Shown here: positions 46,188 through 56,008 of the stretch, piece by piece
Layout of the letters: each line of letters begins with the position of its first letter
How positions within the stretch are numbered: the stretch's first letter is position 1
From: Bradyrhizobium diazoefficiens
GTDB taxonomy: Bacteria; Pseudomonadota; Alphaproteobacteria; Rhizobiales; Xanthobacteraceae
NCBI RefSeq assembly: GCF_016616425.1
Contig: NZ_CP067101.1
Location: 6,820,001-6,884,000 of the forward strand
Length of the DNA: 64,000 bases
Reading direction: 5' to 3'
Program-made: the position numbers and the translations under genes
Notes under the pieces: model-generated
Seen by the model: only the letters and a program-made list of their open reading frames with translations
Databases searched by the model: none
Told to the model about the DNA's origin: nothing

Positions 46188-46206
46188 GAGAAGAGCAGAA
46201 GACGAC

Positions 46207-47199
46207 ATGACCGACCGACCGACCGTCCTCGTTACAGGGGGCGCGGGCTATATTGGCTCGCATGCCTGCCGCGCATTGACCGCCGCCGGCTATCAGCCCG
46301 TCGTTTATGACAATCTCTCGACAGGCCATCGCAGCTTCGTCACCGGCCCTCTGGTGACGGGCGATCTGCTCGACGGCACGGCGCTGGCACGCGCCTTCGC
46401 CGACCACAAGATCACGGCGGTGATGCATTTTGCGGCGGCCAGCCTGGTCGGCGAATCCGTGATCGATCCGCAAAAATATTACATCAACAACGTCCAGGGA
46501 ACGCTGTCGCTGTTGCAGGCGATGCGCAGCGCGGCCTGCCACCGCATCGTGTTCTCCTCGACCGGCGCCGTCTACGGCAATGCCGATTCCAGGGAGCTGC
46601 CGGAAGACTTTCCCTGCGCGCCGATCAACCCCTACGGCGCTTCGAAATGGATGATCGAGCGGATGCTCGCCGATTACCGCTCAGCCTATGGCTTTGGCGC
46701 GTTCTGCCTGCGTTATTTCAACGCCAGCGGCGCCGATCCCGCCGGCGGCATCGGCGAGCTGCGCGACAACGAAACCCACCTCATTCCCCGCGCCATGATG
46801 GCGCTGCAGGGCCATGTCGACTTTGCGGTGTTCGGCGACGATTACGACACGCCCGATGGCACTGCGATCCGCGACTACATCCACGTCACCGACCTTGCGG
46901 CGGCGCATGTCGCGGCGCTGAAGCTTCTGCAGGAGGGACATGCCGGCGGCAGCTTCAATCTCGGCACCGGTTCCGGCTTTTCCGTGCGCGAGATCCTCAA
47001 CGCGATCAGGCAGGAGACCGGGCGCGAGGTGCCCCACACCGTCAAGTCGCGCCGCGCCGGCGATCCCACTTATCTGGTCGCCGACCCCTCCGCAGCCCGA
47101 AAGGTGCTGAACTTCGTGCCGCGTCATTCCGACCTGCCTACGATTATCCGCACCGCCTGGGCTTGGCACCAGAAGGCGCATCCGCTCAAGTCGCGTTAG
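46207..47199 (+). CDS. galE: UDP-glucose 4-epimerase
   Basis: 330 residues. NAD-binding GGAGYIG (11-17), catalytic Ser118, Tyr143 and Lys147 (PYGASKWM), and the family ending are present. It interconverts UDP-glucose and UDP-galactose, supplying donors for the polysaccharide genes just upstream, with which it forms an ExoP-GT26-galE operon. Related epimerases act on the N-acetylated sugars; specificity is not proved here. Confidence 0.94.
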   Translation: MTDRPTVLVTGGAGYIGSHACRALTAAGYQPVVYDNLSTGHRSFVTGPLVTGDLLDGTALARAFADHKITAVMHFAAASLVGESVIDPQKYYINNVQGTLSLLQAMRSAACHRIVFSSTGAVYGNADSRELPEDFPCAPINPYGASKWMIERMLADYRSAYGFGAFCLRYFNASGADPAGGIGELRDNETHLIPRAMMALQGHVDFAVFGDDYDTPDGTAIRDYIHVTDLAAAHVAALKLLQEGHAGGSFNLGTGSGFSVREILNAIRQETGREVPHTVKSRRAGDPTYLVADPSAARKVLNFVPRHSDLPTIIRTAWAWHQKAHPLKSR

Positions 47200-47348
47200 G
47201 CAATCGGCGCTGGGCGCCTTGCTCCGCTGGCGCGTGAATTGCGCACGATCTCGCGCCGTTCGTCGTAAAAGTCGCTGACGGGGCCTCGGGATGCTCCGAG
47301 CAAGCTCGAAGCAGGCAATGCAACGCTCGCGAGCTGCACCGGCAACCG

Positions 47349-50300
47349 TCAGACGACGGCGCGTTTCGGCGGTAACGCTGCGGCTTCATCCGCGGCAAGG
47401 TCCTGCTCCGGCTGGAGCGGTGGCGCGACGGGCAGGGCCATAGGCCTCAACAGCTCGGCCATTTGTTGCGCCGGCAGGGGCTTGGAGATGAGGAAGCCCT
47501 GCATCTCATCGCAGCCGTGGGTGCGCAGGAACGCCTCCTGCTCGACGTTCTCGACACCTTCGGCGACGACGGTCATGCCGAGCGCCTTGCCCATGCTGAT
47601 GATCGCTTGCGCGATCGCCTGGTCTTCCGAATCCTGCGGCAGATCCCGCACGAAGGAGCGGTCGATCTTGATGGTGTCGATGGGAAAGTGCTTCATCAGC
47701 GACATCGACGAATAGCCGGTGCCGAAATCGTCGATCGCAAGGCGAATGCCGCGACTCTGGATGGCGTCGAGCACCTTGAGCGCGCGACCGACATTGCGCA
47801 TCATCATGCTCTCGGTGACCTCGAGCTGGAGCAGCACCGGCGACATGCCGCTGGCGGCCAGCGCTTGGTCGATGTCCTGCAACAGATGCTCATCGGCGAA
47901 CTGCCGCGGCGACAGGTTGACCGCCATCGACAGAGGCAACAGGCCGCGGCGCTGCCAGGCCATGGCCTGCGCGCAGGCCTCGTTGAGCACCCAGCGACCG
48001 ATCGGCACGATCAGCCCGGTTTCCTCTGCAAGCGGGATGAACTGCGCCGGCGAGACGTTGCCGAGATCGGGATGCGTCCAGCGCAGCAGCGCTTCCACGC
48101 CGGTGATCTGGCCGGTCTCCATTTCCACCTTGGGCTGGTAGTTCAGCGAAAACTGCTCGCGCTCCAGTGCCCGGCGTAGCGCACTCTCCAGCGAGAGACG
48201 TTCGATCGACTGCGTCTTCACCTCCTTGGAGAAGAAGCGATAGCCGTTCTTGCCGTCTTCCTTGGCGAGATACATCGCCATGTCGGCGTTCTTGGTCAGC
48301 GTCTGCGCGTCGGAGCCGTTGGCCGGATACATCGCGATGCCGATCGAAGCCGTGGTGTGGCACTCGTGCCCGGCCAGTTCCATGGGCTCGGCGAGTGCCG
48401 TCAAGAGTGCGGCCGCGATGCGCTGAACGTCGTCGATCTCGCCGCACTGATCGAGGATCACCACGAACTCGTCGCCGCCGAGGCGCGCTACCGCGTCGCT
48501 TGCCCGCAGCGCGCTGCGCAGCCGGCTCGCCACTTCGAGCAGAAGCAGGTCGCCGGCCTCGTGGCCCAGCGAATCGTTGATGACCTTGAAGCGATCGAGG
48601 TCGATGAACAGGACTGCAAAACGGTGATCGTGACGCTCTGCCATCTCGATCGCCTCGCGCAAAAGCCCGTTGAAGGTCTCGCGATTCGGCAGGTCCGTCA
48701 GGCTGTCATGCGAGGCGAGATACTCGATCCGCTCGTCCGCCTCGTTCTTCGCGTCGGCGCGATCGAAATTCTCCATCGCGAACGCGACGTTGTCGGCGAG
48801 GCGCTGCAGCAGCTCGACGAACTCGGCCGTGAAGGCGTCCTTTTCGATCGACATGTAGATCATGACGCCAACGGCCAGGCCGTGAACGACGAGCGGAATC
48901 GCCGCACCCGAGCGCGCGCCGTCGCCGCGAACGATGGCATGGAAGGCGCTCACCCGCTGGTCATTGAGATAGTCGTTGCTGATGCAGGGCTGCCGGGTCC
49001 GGAACGCTGTGCCGGCCATCCCCCGACCTTCGGGGCGCTCGGGATCGACCGAGAGGCGGACGTTGCGTGTGGTGCCGGACGACGGTCCGGCACTGGCGAC
49101 GATCTTGAGCTGGTCGCTGTCGGCGCTGGCGAGCGCAATGGTCGTCGAGGTGAACTTGGCGCCGCTCGATGCGGCGAGGCACACGAGGTCGAACAATTCG
49201 GCGCGCGATTTCGCCCGCATGATCGCCTCGTTGGTCGCGCTCAGGGCCGCGAACATGCGCGTCAGGCGCTCCTTCTGCGCTTCTGTGCGGACCTTCTCCT
49301 CGGCACGATCGAAATTGTCGAGCGCAAAGGAGACGTTTTCTGCAAGGCGGGTCAGCAACTCGACCAGATCCGGCGTGAACGTATCCTCCTCCGGAGCAAG
49401 GAACAGCAGGATGCCGATCGGCTCTCGGCCGGCCCGCAGGAGCGGGAAACTGGCCGCGGCCCGAGTGCCGTCCTCGACCGCCCTGGAGTGCCAGTGTGCC
49501 GAGCGCGGGTCGTTCACATAGTCGTTGATGACACTCGGCTGGCACGTCCGCAGCGAGGCCCCGATGATTCCCTGGCCCTCGGGATGATCGGGCGAAACCG
49601 CGCAGGTGCGTCCGATCATTCGCTCCTGGAGACGCCCCTTCACGGCGACGGCCCGCACCAACTCACGTTTCCCGTCCAGCATCCCGATGGTCGCCGAGGC
49701 GAACACATCGCCCAGCACGGCCGCCTGGCACGCAACCTCAAACAGCTCCTGGCGGGTCTCCGCGCGCATGATGGCTTCGTTGGTGGCGCTCAACGCCGCG
49801 AACATGCCGCTCAGCCGGTCTCGCTGCTTGTCGGCCTTCGCCTTCTCCTCGGCGCGGTCGAGATTTGCGATCGCAAATGACACGTTCCGGGCAAGACGTT
49901 CCAGCAGTTCGACCAATTCCGGCGTGAACGTGCCGAGCTCGAGGGAATTGAACACGAACACGCCCTCGGTGCGGTCGCGGTTGAGCAGCGGCAGCACCGC
50001 GGAAGACTTGACGCCGGTGCGGCAGGCACTTTCGTGCCACGGCTTGAGGCGATCATCGGCCAGCACGTCGTTGGTCAGGCAGGGCCGTCCGGTGCGGAAG
50101 CACGTGCCGGTCAAGCCTCGTCCCTCCGGCACCTCGTCCGTCGTGGCGAATTTGAGGTTGCGCACTTCATCGGCGTTCGGTCCTGCGGACGCGACAACCC
50201 GCAGCAATTCGGTAGCAGGCTCCGCGAGCGCAATCGTCGCCGAGCCGAACTTGCCGCCCTGCACCGAGGCTTCGCATACGAGATCGAACAACTCGGTACG

Positions 50301-51464
50301 CGATGCGGCCCGGATGATTGCTTCGTTGGTGGCGCTTAGCGCGGCATACATACGTGCGAGCCGCTCCTCCTCGCGCGCGATCTGCGCCTTTTCCTCGTCG
50401 CGATCGAAGTTCTGCAGCGCAAAGCACACGTTTTCAGTCATGCGCAGCAACAGCGCGACGATGCCTTCGTCCTTCGCCCAGGACTTGCTGACGAAGAAGA
50501 ACATCACACCAATGCTGATTCCGCGCTTGATCAGCGGCGCCGCGACGCACGCGACCGTGCCGGCGTTGACGTTCGCCTGCTCCCAGGTCGTTCCCTTGGT
50601 GCGACCGACAAGGTCGTCCTCGACCATCGCCTTCTGTGTCCGGAAGACCCGGCCCGAGATGCCACGACCGTGAGGATTGTCGGGGTCGATCGAGTAGCGC
50701 GCCTGCCTGATCAGATCGAGATTTTGTCCGGTCGCGGCGACCGGCGTCAGCCAGTGCGAATTCGGCTCGCGCAGCAGGACGAAGGTCGCGAGCGATTTGC
50801 CGCCATGCACCGCGGCATCGCAGACCTGCTGATATAGGTCCAACTCGGTCTTGGCTTTCAAGATTGCTTCGTTGGTCGCACTGAGCGCGCCGAACATGCG
50901 GTTGAGCCGCCGCATCGCTCGCTCGCCGTCCCGGCGCGCCTCCTCGCGCTCGAAATTCTCGAGCGCATGGGAGATATTGGCCGACATTCGCTCGAACAGG
51001 GAGATCATCCCCTCGTTGATCGAGCCGGCTTCGAACCGGGTGACGTACAACACCCCGATACTACGTCCATCACACAGCAGCGGGAGCGCCGCCGCTGCAC
51101 CGACATGGGCCTTGACCGCCCCCTCGCGCCACGCCAGCGAACGTTGGTCGTTCAAGAAATCGTTGCTGACGCACAGCTTTCGGCTGCGAAAGGCCTCGCC
51201 ACCGACACCCGATCCCTCCGGCGTGCCGGCATCTGTCGTGATCTCGATCGAGCCCAGCCGCGCAACGTCGTCGCCACGGCCTGCCGCGAACCGCAATCTC
51301 CTGCCGTCCGTGTCGACCAGAAACACGGCAACGGCCGAAAAGTCCCCGCTCGAAAACCCGGCGTCGCAGACCTTCTGGTACAGCTCGTCCGGCGATTTCG
51401 CATAGAGAACCGCTTCGTTAATAGCGCTCAACGCCGCAAAGGTGCGCGCGAGTGTCGTCGGCAC
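47349..51464 (-). CDS. Five-GAF GGDEF-EAL protein (c-di-GMP metabolism)
   Basis: 1371 residues and no membrane segment. Five similar modules of about 184 residues each begin with a helix like FAALSATNEAIMRAKSRAEL (near 8, 187, 370, 555 and 740) and contain a GAF fold. Then GGDEF (about 925-1090, catalytic RLGGDEF intact) and EAL (about 1100-1350, VEALLRWTHP, DDFGTGYSS and AEGVEN intact). It should be able to make and break cyclic di-GMP in response to ligands bound by GAF domains. Alternatively one half is regulatory only. The ligands are unknown. Own transcript, leftward, convergent with galE. Confidence 0.92.
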   Translation of the reverse strand: MPTTLARTFAALSAINEAVLYAKSPDELYQKVCDAGFSSGDFSAVAVFLVDTDGRRLRFAAGRGDDVARLGSIEITTDAGTPEGSGVGGEAFRSRKLCVSNDFLNDQRSLAWREGAVKAHVGAAAALPLLCDGRSIGVLYVTRFEAGSINEGMISLFERMSANISHALENFEREEARRDGERAMRRLNRMFGALSATNEAILKAKTELDLYQQVCDAAVHGGKSLATFVLLREPNSHWLTPVAATGQNLDLIRQARYSIDPDNPHGRGISGRVFRTQKAMVEDDLVGRTKGTTWEQANVNAGTVACVAAPLIKRGISIGVMFFFVSKSWAKDEGIVALLLRMTENVCFALQNFDRDEEKAQIAREEERLARMYAALSATNEAIIRAASRTELFDLVCEASVQGGKFGSATIALAEPATELLRVVASAGPNADEVRNLKFATTDEVPEGRGLTGTCFRTGRPCLTNDVLADDRLKPWHESACRTGVKSSAVLPLLNRDRTEGVFVFNSLELGTFTPELVELLERLARNVSFAIANLDRAEEKAKADKQRDRLSGMFAALSATNEAIMRAETRQELFEVACQAAVLGDVFASATIGMLDGKRELVRAVAVKGRLQERMIGRTCAVSPDHPEGQGIIGASLRTCQPSVINDYVNDPRSAHWHSRAVEDGTRAAASFPLLRAGREPIGILLFLAPEEDTFTPDLVELLTRLAENVSFALDNFDRAEEKVRTEAQKERLTRMFAALSATNEAIMRAKSRAELFDLVCLAASSGAKFTSTTIALASADSDQLKIVASAGPSSGTTRNVRLSVDPERPEGRGMAGTAFRTRQPCISNDYLNDQRVSAFHAIVRGDGARSGAAIPLVVHGLAVGVMIYMSIEKDAFTAEFVELLQRLADNVAFAMENFDRADAKNEADERIEYLASHDSLTDLPNRETFNGLLREAIEMAERHDHRFAVLFIDLDRFKVINDSLGHEAGDLLLLEVASRLRSALRASDAVARLGGDEFVVILDQCGEIDDVQRIAAALLTALAEPMELAGHECHTTASIGIAMYPANGSDAQTLTKNADMAMYLAKEDGKNGYRFFSKEVKTQSIERLSLESALRRALEREQFSLNYQPKVEMETGQITGVEALLRWTHPDLGNVSPAQFIPLAEETGLIVPIGRWVLNEACAQAMAWQRRGLLPLSMAVNLSPRQFADEHLLQDIDQALAASGMSPVLLQLEVTESMMMRNVGRALKVLDAIQSRGIRLAIDDFGTGYSSMSLMKHFPIDTIKIDRSFVRDLPQDSEDQAIAQAIISMGKALGMTVVAEGVENVEQEAFLRTHGCDEMQGFLISKPLPAQQMAELLRPMALPVAPPLQPEQDLAADEAAALPPKRAVV

Positions 51465-51758
51465 GATCTCAGCTCCCGGGCATTCTGCCTGTTTCTCTTG
51501 GTAACTTTATGAATGGCCATCGCCTAAGTGGTCGTTATTGCGCGTTGCAAACCGTCAATCAAAGTGAACGAGCTGCGAACGCCCCACGCCAAACTGCCGG
51601 AAATACCGTCACGCGGGACGAATCCTCGACCAGAGCCGTTCGCTCTACGAATTTGCAGCCCTGTGTTGGTTTACGGGAGATTGATATCGCAGCTGCGCTT
51701 TGAGACGATGGCCCTCAACAACCAGCGCCCGCCAAGGGCTCGGACCTGGGGAAATGCC
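51465..51758. other. Divergent intergenic region
   Basis: 294 bp between the start of the GGDEF-EAL gene and the Ldh-family gene. It should hold both promoters. In-frame sequence before 51759 (from 51528) is open but lacks similarity and is treated as untranslated. Confidence 0.45.
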
Positions 51759-52811
51759 ATGCCGATCGTCAAGGCCGATCGCCTCACCCGCGTCAGCGCC
51801 GCCCTGCTGCGCGCCGCGGGAGCCTCCGAGGACGAAGCCGACGCCGTTGCGGTCGGCTGCGTCAACGCCAATCTCGCCGGCCATGATTCCCACGGTGTCA
51901 TCGCGGTTCCCACCTATATCGACCGCATCAAGGCCGGCCACATCGTTCCCGGCGCCGAATGGTCCATCGTCCAGGAATCGCCGACCACGACCGTGATCGA
52001 CGGCCATTGGGGTTTCGGTTTCCACGTCAACGCCAAAGCGATGGCGCTGACGATCGAGAAGGCGAAGACGGCGAACGTCGCCGCCTGCACGGTGTTCCGG
52101 CAGAGCCATGTCGGCCGCCTCGCCGCCTATCCGCTGATGGCGATGCGCGCAGGCATGATCGGCATCGCGACGGCAGATTCGGGCCGCTCGCCGAAGCACG
52201 TCGCGCCATTCGGAGGCAAGGAGGCCCGGCTTGGCACCAACCCGATCTCGATCGCCGTGCCGTCCGATCTCGATGCGCCGTTCTGTCTCGATATGGCGAC
52301 CTCGGCGGTCGCAGCCGGCAAGATCCAGCTTGCGGTCGCGCGCGGCGAAGAAATTCCGACGGGCTGGATCATCGATGCCGAGGGGCGTCACACCACTGAT
52401 CCCACACAATATCGCAAGGGCGGCGCGCTGCTGCCGCTCGGCGGAACCGAGGGCTACAAGGGCAGCGGCCTTGCTGCCATGGTCGAGGTGCTGTGCGGCC
52501 TGCTCACCGGCCTCGGGTTCGGCGTCGAGCCCACGGGGCGACACAACGACGGATGCTTCATGGCGGTGTTCAACGTCGCCGCATTCCGCCCGCTGCAAGA
52601 CTTCAAGCGCGAGGTCGCCGAATTCGCGCGTTATCTGAAATCGACGCCGCCGTCCGACGGCAGCAACGGCGTCTACTATCCCGGCGAAATCGAGGGGCTG
52701 CGCGAGCAGCAGCGCCTGCGCGATGGCATCGAGGTCGAGGACGCGACCTGGGAGAAGCTGCGCGTGCTGGCGCGGGAGTACCGGCTCGAAACAGTGCTCG
52801 ATCTGGCCTGA
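51759..52811 (+). CDS. Malate/L-lactate dehydrogenase family oxidoreductase (Ldh_2)
   Basis: 350 residues from the ATG at 51759 with GGGGAAA before it. Family markers are GHDSHGVIAVPTYIDRIKAG, PFGGKEARLGTNPISIAVPS and the GGTEGYKGSGLAAMVEVLCG segment. Proteins of this fold (MdhB/LdhA2-type, delta-piperideine-2-carboxylate reductases) reduce or oxidise alpha-hydroxy or keto acids with NAD(P). The first gene of a three-gene rightward group with an LLM monooxygenase and an FAH hydrolase; substrate unknown. Confidence 0.9.
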   Translation: MPIVKADRLTRVSAALLRAAGASEDEADAVAVGCVNANLAGHDSHGVIAVPTYIDRIKAGHIVPGAEWSIVQESPTTTVIDGHWGFGFHVNAKAMALTIEKAKTANVAACTVFRQSHVGRLAAYPLMAMRAGMIGIATADSGRSPKHVAPFGGKEARLGTNPISIAVPSDLDAPFCLDMATSAVAAGKIQLAVARGEEIPTGWIIDAEGRHTTDPTQYRKGGALLPLGGTEGYKGSGLAAMVEVLCGLLTGLGFGVEPTGRHNDGCFMAVFNVAAFRPLQDFKREVAEFARYLKSTPPSDGSNGVYYPGEIEGLREQQRLRDGIEVEDATWEKLRVLAREYRLETVLDLA

Positions 52812-52832
52812 CGTAATTTGGAGAACAACAGC

Positions 52833-54200
52833 ATGACACGACAGATGGTCCTGGTCGGCTTCCTCCAGGCGCAGAACTGCACGAACTTGCCAAGCTCCTG
52901 GCGGCATCCGGACTCGCGCGACGATTCGATGTCGGCGGACTATTATCAGGAGATTGCCAGGATTCTCGAAGCCGGCAAGTTCCACATGGCCTTCTTCGAC
53001 GATCGCCTGGCGATGCCGGACCGCTATGGCAACGATCATGCCCACACCGTCGAATACGGCATCCGCTGCGTGAAGATGGACCCGCTGATCGTGTTGACCA
53101 CCATGGGCATGGTCACCGAGCAGCTCGGTCTTGGCGCGACCTGCTCGACCACTTATTACGAGCCGTTCGACGTCGCTCGCCGCTTCGCAACGCTCGACCT
53201 CATGTCGGGGGGACGCGCCGGCTGGAATGTCGTCACCTCGCTCAACGACGGTGAAGCCCTCAACATGGGCCGGGACTCGCATCCCGAACACGACTCCCGC
53301 TACGACCGCGCCGACGAATTCATGGAGGTGGTGCTCGGCCACTGGGACACCTGGGAAGACGGCGCGCTCATCATGGACAAGCAAAGTGGCCGCTTTGCCG
53401 ATCCGGCCAAGGTGAAGCGGCTCGATCACAAGGGGCCGGCCTTCAAGTCGCGCGGGCCGTTCACCGTACCGCGCTCGCAACAGGGCCATCCCGTGATCAT
53501 CCAGGCCGGCGCATCGGGCCGTGGCCAGCGCTTTGCGGGACGATGGGGTGAGGTGATCTTCACCGCCGCGCGTAATCTCGCCGCAGCCAAGCAAGGCTAT
53601 GCAGCCGTGCGCAACGAGGCGGCGAAAGCCGGCCGCGATCCCGACCAGATGTTCCTCTGCAACCTGACGACGCCGGTCTGCGCTGCCTCCAAAGCCGAAG
53701 CCGAGGACAAGATGGCGCTGATCAACAAGCTGCCGCTTCAGATCGACGCACTGTCGCTGCTTGCCGAGGCGCTCAATTATGATTTCGCCTCCAAGGGTCT
53801 CGACGAGCCGCTGACGACGGAAGAGCTGAAGAGCATGCAAGGCATTCTGGGCATCCGCGACGGCGTACTGAAGGCTTCGGGCAAGAGCAACCCGACCGCG
53901 CGCGACTTCGTCACCTTTTCCGGCCGCGGCCAGGTCCAGGACGCGATGGTCGGCGGTCCCAAGGAGATCGCGGATAGACTGGAGGAGATGTTCGTGGAGC
54001 GCGGCTGCGACGGTTTTGTCATCGCTGCGACCTACGTGCCCGGCTCCTACGCCGATTTCGTACGACATATCGTACCGGAGTTGCAGCGCCGCGGCCTGTT
54101 CCAGAGGGATTATCGCGGCAAGACGCTACGCGAAAATCTCGGGCTGAAGCGGCCGACGGCCGGCGCCTGGAAGGTGCAGCCGCGCGACGCCGCGGAATAA
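52833..54200 (+). CDS. LLM class flavin-dependent monooxygenase (NtaA/SnaA/DszA type)
   Basis: 455 residues from the ATG at 52833, preceded by GGAGA. A frame starting with TTG at 52818 would place the ribosome-binding site inside the gene. Features: WRHPDSRDDSMSADYYQEIA near 23, FHMAFFDDRLAMPDRYGND, RFATLDLMSGGRAGWNVVTS and a QAGASGRGQRFAGRWGEVIF segment. Group relatives oxidise nitrilotriacetate, EDTA, dibenzothiophene sulfone and similar substrates with FMNH2 from a separate reductase, which is not seen here. It follows the Ldh gene by 21 bp. Confidence 0.92.
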   Translation: MTRQMVLVGFLQAQNCTNLPSSWRHPDSRDDSMSADYYQEIARILEAGKFHMAFFDDRLAMPDRYGNDHAHTVEYGIRCVKMDPLIVLTTMGMVTEQLGLGATCSTTYYEPFDVARRFATLDLMSGGRAGWNVVTSLNDGEALNMGRDSHPEHDSRYDRADEFMEVVLGHWDTWEDGALIMDKQSGRFADPAKVKRLDHKGPAFKSRGPFTVPRSQQGHPVIIQAGASGRGQRFAGRWGEVIFTAARNLAAAKQGYAAVRNEAAKAGRDPDQMFLCNLTTPVCAASKAEAEDKMALINKLPLQIDALSLLAEALNYDFASKGLDEPLTTEELKSMQGILGIRDGVLKASGKSNPTARDFVTFSGRGQVQDAMVGGPKEIADRLEEMFVERGCDGFVIAATYVPGSYADFVRHIVPELQRRGLFQRDYRGKTLRENLGLKRPTAGAWKVQPRDAAE

Positions 54201-54215
54201 CAACGAGGGTGCGAT

Positions 54216-55001
54216 ATGCGCTGGCTGAAATTCACCGACTCCGGCAAGACGTCGTGGGGAATGGTCGAGGGCGACGAGGTGATCGCAGTCGAGGGCGAGC
54301 CGTTCGGCGAATGGCAGCGCACCTCGCGGACGTTTGCCTTGTCGAAGGTCAAGATCGAGCTGCCGCTGATTCCCCGCACCTTCTATTGCGTCGGCCTGAA
54401 CTATCTGAAGCACCTGAAGGAAGCCGCCGACAAGCGCGGCGAGGTGCCGGCCGTGCCCGACCGGCCCGAGATCGGCTATCGCGCCCAGAATGCGCTGATC
54501 GCACACGACGAGGACGTCGTGATCCCGTCCTTTGCGACGGACAAGATCCACTATGAAGGCGAACTCGTCGTCGTCATCGGCAAGAAGGTGAAGCATCTCA
54601 CCGAAGTGAACGCGATGGATTGCGTGTTCGGCTACACCATCGGCAACGACGTCAGCGAACGGAGCTGGCAGAAGGCCGACCGCAGCCTGTGGCGCTCGAA
54701 GAACGCCGACACGTTCAAGCCGATGGGACCGTGGATCGAGACCGAGGCCGATCTCGGAAAGATGCAAACGGTCGTCCGCGTCAACGGCAAAGAGACCAAC
54801 CGCTTCGCTACCGGCGACATGATTTTCGGCGTGGTGCCGTTCCTGGTCGAGCTGACGAGGTACTTTACCTTGTGGCCCGGCGACGTGATCTGGATGGGCA
54901 CCGACGGCGCCTCGCCGGATATCAAGCATGGCGACGTCGTGGAGATCGAGATCACCGGTGTCGGGACGTTGCGCAACAGGTTTGTCCGGGAGGGACAGTA
55001 G
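54216..55001 (+). CDS. Fumarylacetoacetate hydrolase family protein
   Basis: 261 residues. An N-terminal DUF2437-like part is followed by the FAH fold with metal-binding HYEGELVVVIGKK (Glu-x-Glu), GYTIGNDVSERSW (Asp) and the GVGTLRNRF end. Such enzymes cleave acylpyruvates, decarboxylate oxaloacetate-type acids or hydrate 2-oxo-acids. It starts 15 bp after the monooxygenase, so it is the last step encoded in the group. It stops one base before the convergent LysR gene stop. Confidence 0.92.
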   Translation: MRWLKFTDSGKTSWGMVEGDEVIAVEGEPFGEWQRTSRTFALSKVKIELPLIPRTFYCVGLNYLKHLKEAADKRGEVPAVPDRPEIGYRAQNALIAHDEDVVIPSFATDKIHYEGELVVVIGKKVKHLTEVNAMDCVFGYTIGNDVSERSWQKADRSLWRSKNADTFKPMGPWIETEADLGKMQTVVRVNGKETNRFATGDMIFGVVPFLVELTRYFTLWPGDVIWMGTDGASPDIKHGDVVEIEITGVGTLRNRFVREGQ

Positions 55002-55002
55002 A

Positions 55003-55920
55003 TCACGCTGCCGCCGACCGGCTCTTCACATGGTCGATGAAGGCGCGCAGCTTCGGCATGATTTGCCGATGGCCCGGATAATACAGGAACACACCGGGCG
55101 TCATTTGCGAGAATTGCTCCAACACGCGGACGAGCTTTCCCGCCGCGATGGCACCGGTGGCCAATGGTGCGGGCACTTGCGCAAGACCCACACCTTCGAT
55201 CGCGGCCCCAAGCATCGTCGGAAAATCGTAGGCAATGAATGGACCCGACACCGCAATCTCGACCGAGCGGCCATTGTCGGTGAGCGACCATGATGCGAGC
55301 GCGCCGTTCGATCGCCGCAAGCGCAAGCAGGCGTGCGCACGCAGATCGTCCGGATGCTTGGGCCGGCCGACACGAGCAAGGTAAGCAGGGCTGCCGACGA
55401 CGATGAGCGGCAGCGGCTTGGTCAACCGCACCGCAATCATGTCGGGGGCGATGAACTGGCCCATCCTGATGCCGGCATCGAAGCCTCCGGCCGCGAGGTC
55501 GACCAGCTCCTCGCTCGCAGCAAGCTCGACCTCGATCTCCGGATAGGCCTCACAGAACGAAGCGATCAGCGGCTCTAGCAGGATCGGCACGACGGAACGC
55601 GGTACGGTGAGACGCAGCAGCCCGGCCGGTCTTTGACCGAGCTCACGCGCTGCCCCGCTTGCCGCGACGAGTTCCTCAAAGGCCGGCCTTGCGCGCGCAA
55701 AGAATCTCTCGCCGGCTTCGGTCAGACCAACACTGCGGGTCGTGCGGATGAAGAGCGAAGCCCCGACACGCGCCTCGAGTGCCCGGATCGCCTGACTGAT
55801 CGCCGAGGGCGTGACGCCGAGCTCGGCGGCCGCGCGCCGGAAACTGCGGTGCTGGGCGACGCTGAGGAAGGCCTCGACGCCGTCGAGCGCGCCCTGCCTG
55901 ACTGTGAAGTTCTGTTTCAT
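55003..55920 (-). CDS. LysR-family transcriptional regulator
   Basis: 305 residues. The N-terminal HTH is FRRAAAELGVTPSAISQAIR at about 27-46. The effector domain contains TVPRSVVPILLEPL and PAPLATGAIAAGKLVRV. It is divergent from a muconolactone-isomerase-like gene (88 bp between chosen starts) and convergent with the Ldh-LLM-FAH group. Divergence makes the isomerase-like gene its more likely target. Confidence 0.93.
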   Translation of the reverse strand: MKQNFTVRQGALDGVEAFLSVAQHRSFRRAAAELGVTPSAISQAIRALEARVGASLFIRTTRSVGLTEAGERFFARARPAFEELVAASGAARELGQRPAGLLRLTVPRSVVPILLEPLIASFCEAYPEIEVELAASEELVDLAAGGFDAGIRMGQFIAPDMIAVRLTKPLPLIVVGSPAYLARVGRPKHPDDLRAHACLRLRRSNGALASWSLTDNGRSVEIAVSGPFIAYDFPTMLGAAIEGVGLAQVPAPLATGAIAAGKLVRVLEQFSQMTPGVFLYYPGHRQIMPKLRAFIDHVKSRSAAA

Positions 55921-56008
55921 AGCCCGTCAACATTATCGCGAATAGTCGCTCACGGAAAGACGCTCTACATCCGGATTGCAAATGAGCCGCACCGGAGCAG
56001 CGAAACCG

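Noticed and set aside
48357..49880. 507-residue rightward open frame
   Set aside because: Antisense to the five-GAF gene, repeating periodically because the GAF modules repeat.
51645..54068. 807-residue leftward open frame
   Set aside because: It runs antisense across the Ldh and LLM genes, is very rich in Arg/Gly/His/Asp, and matches no family. It is a product of high GC content.
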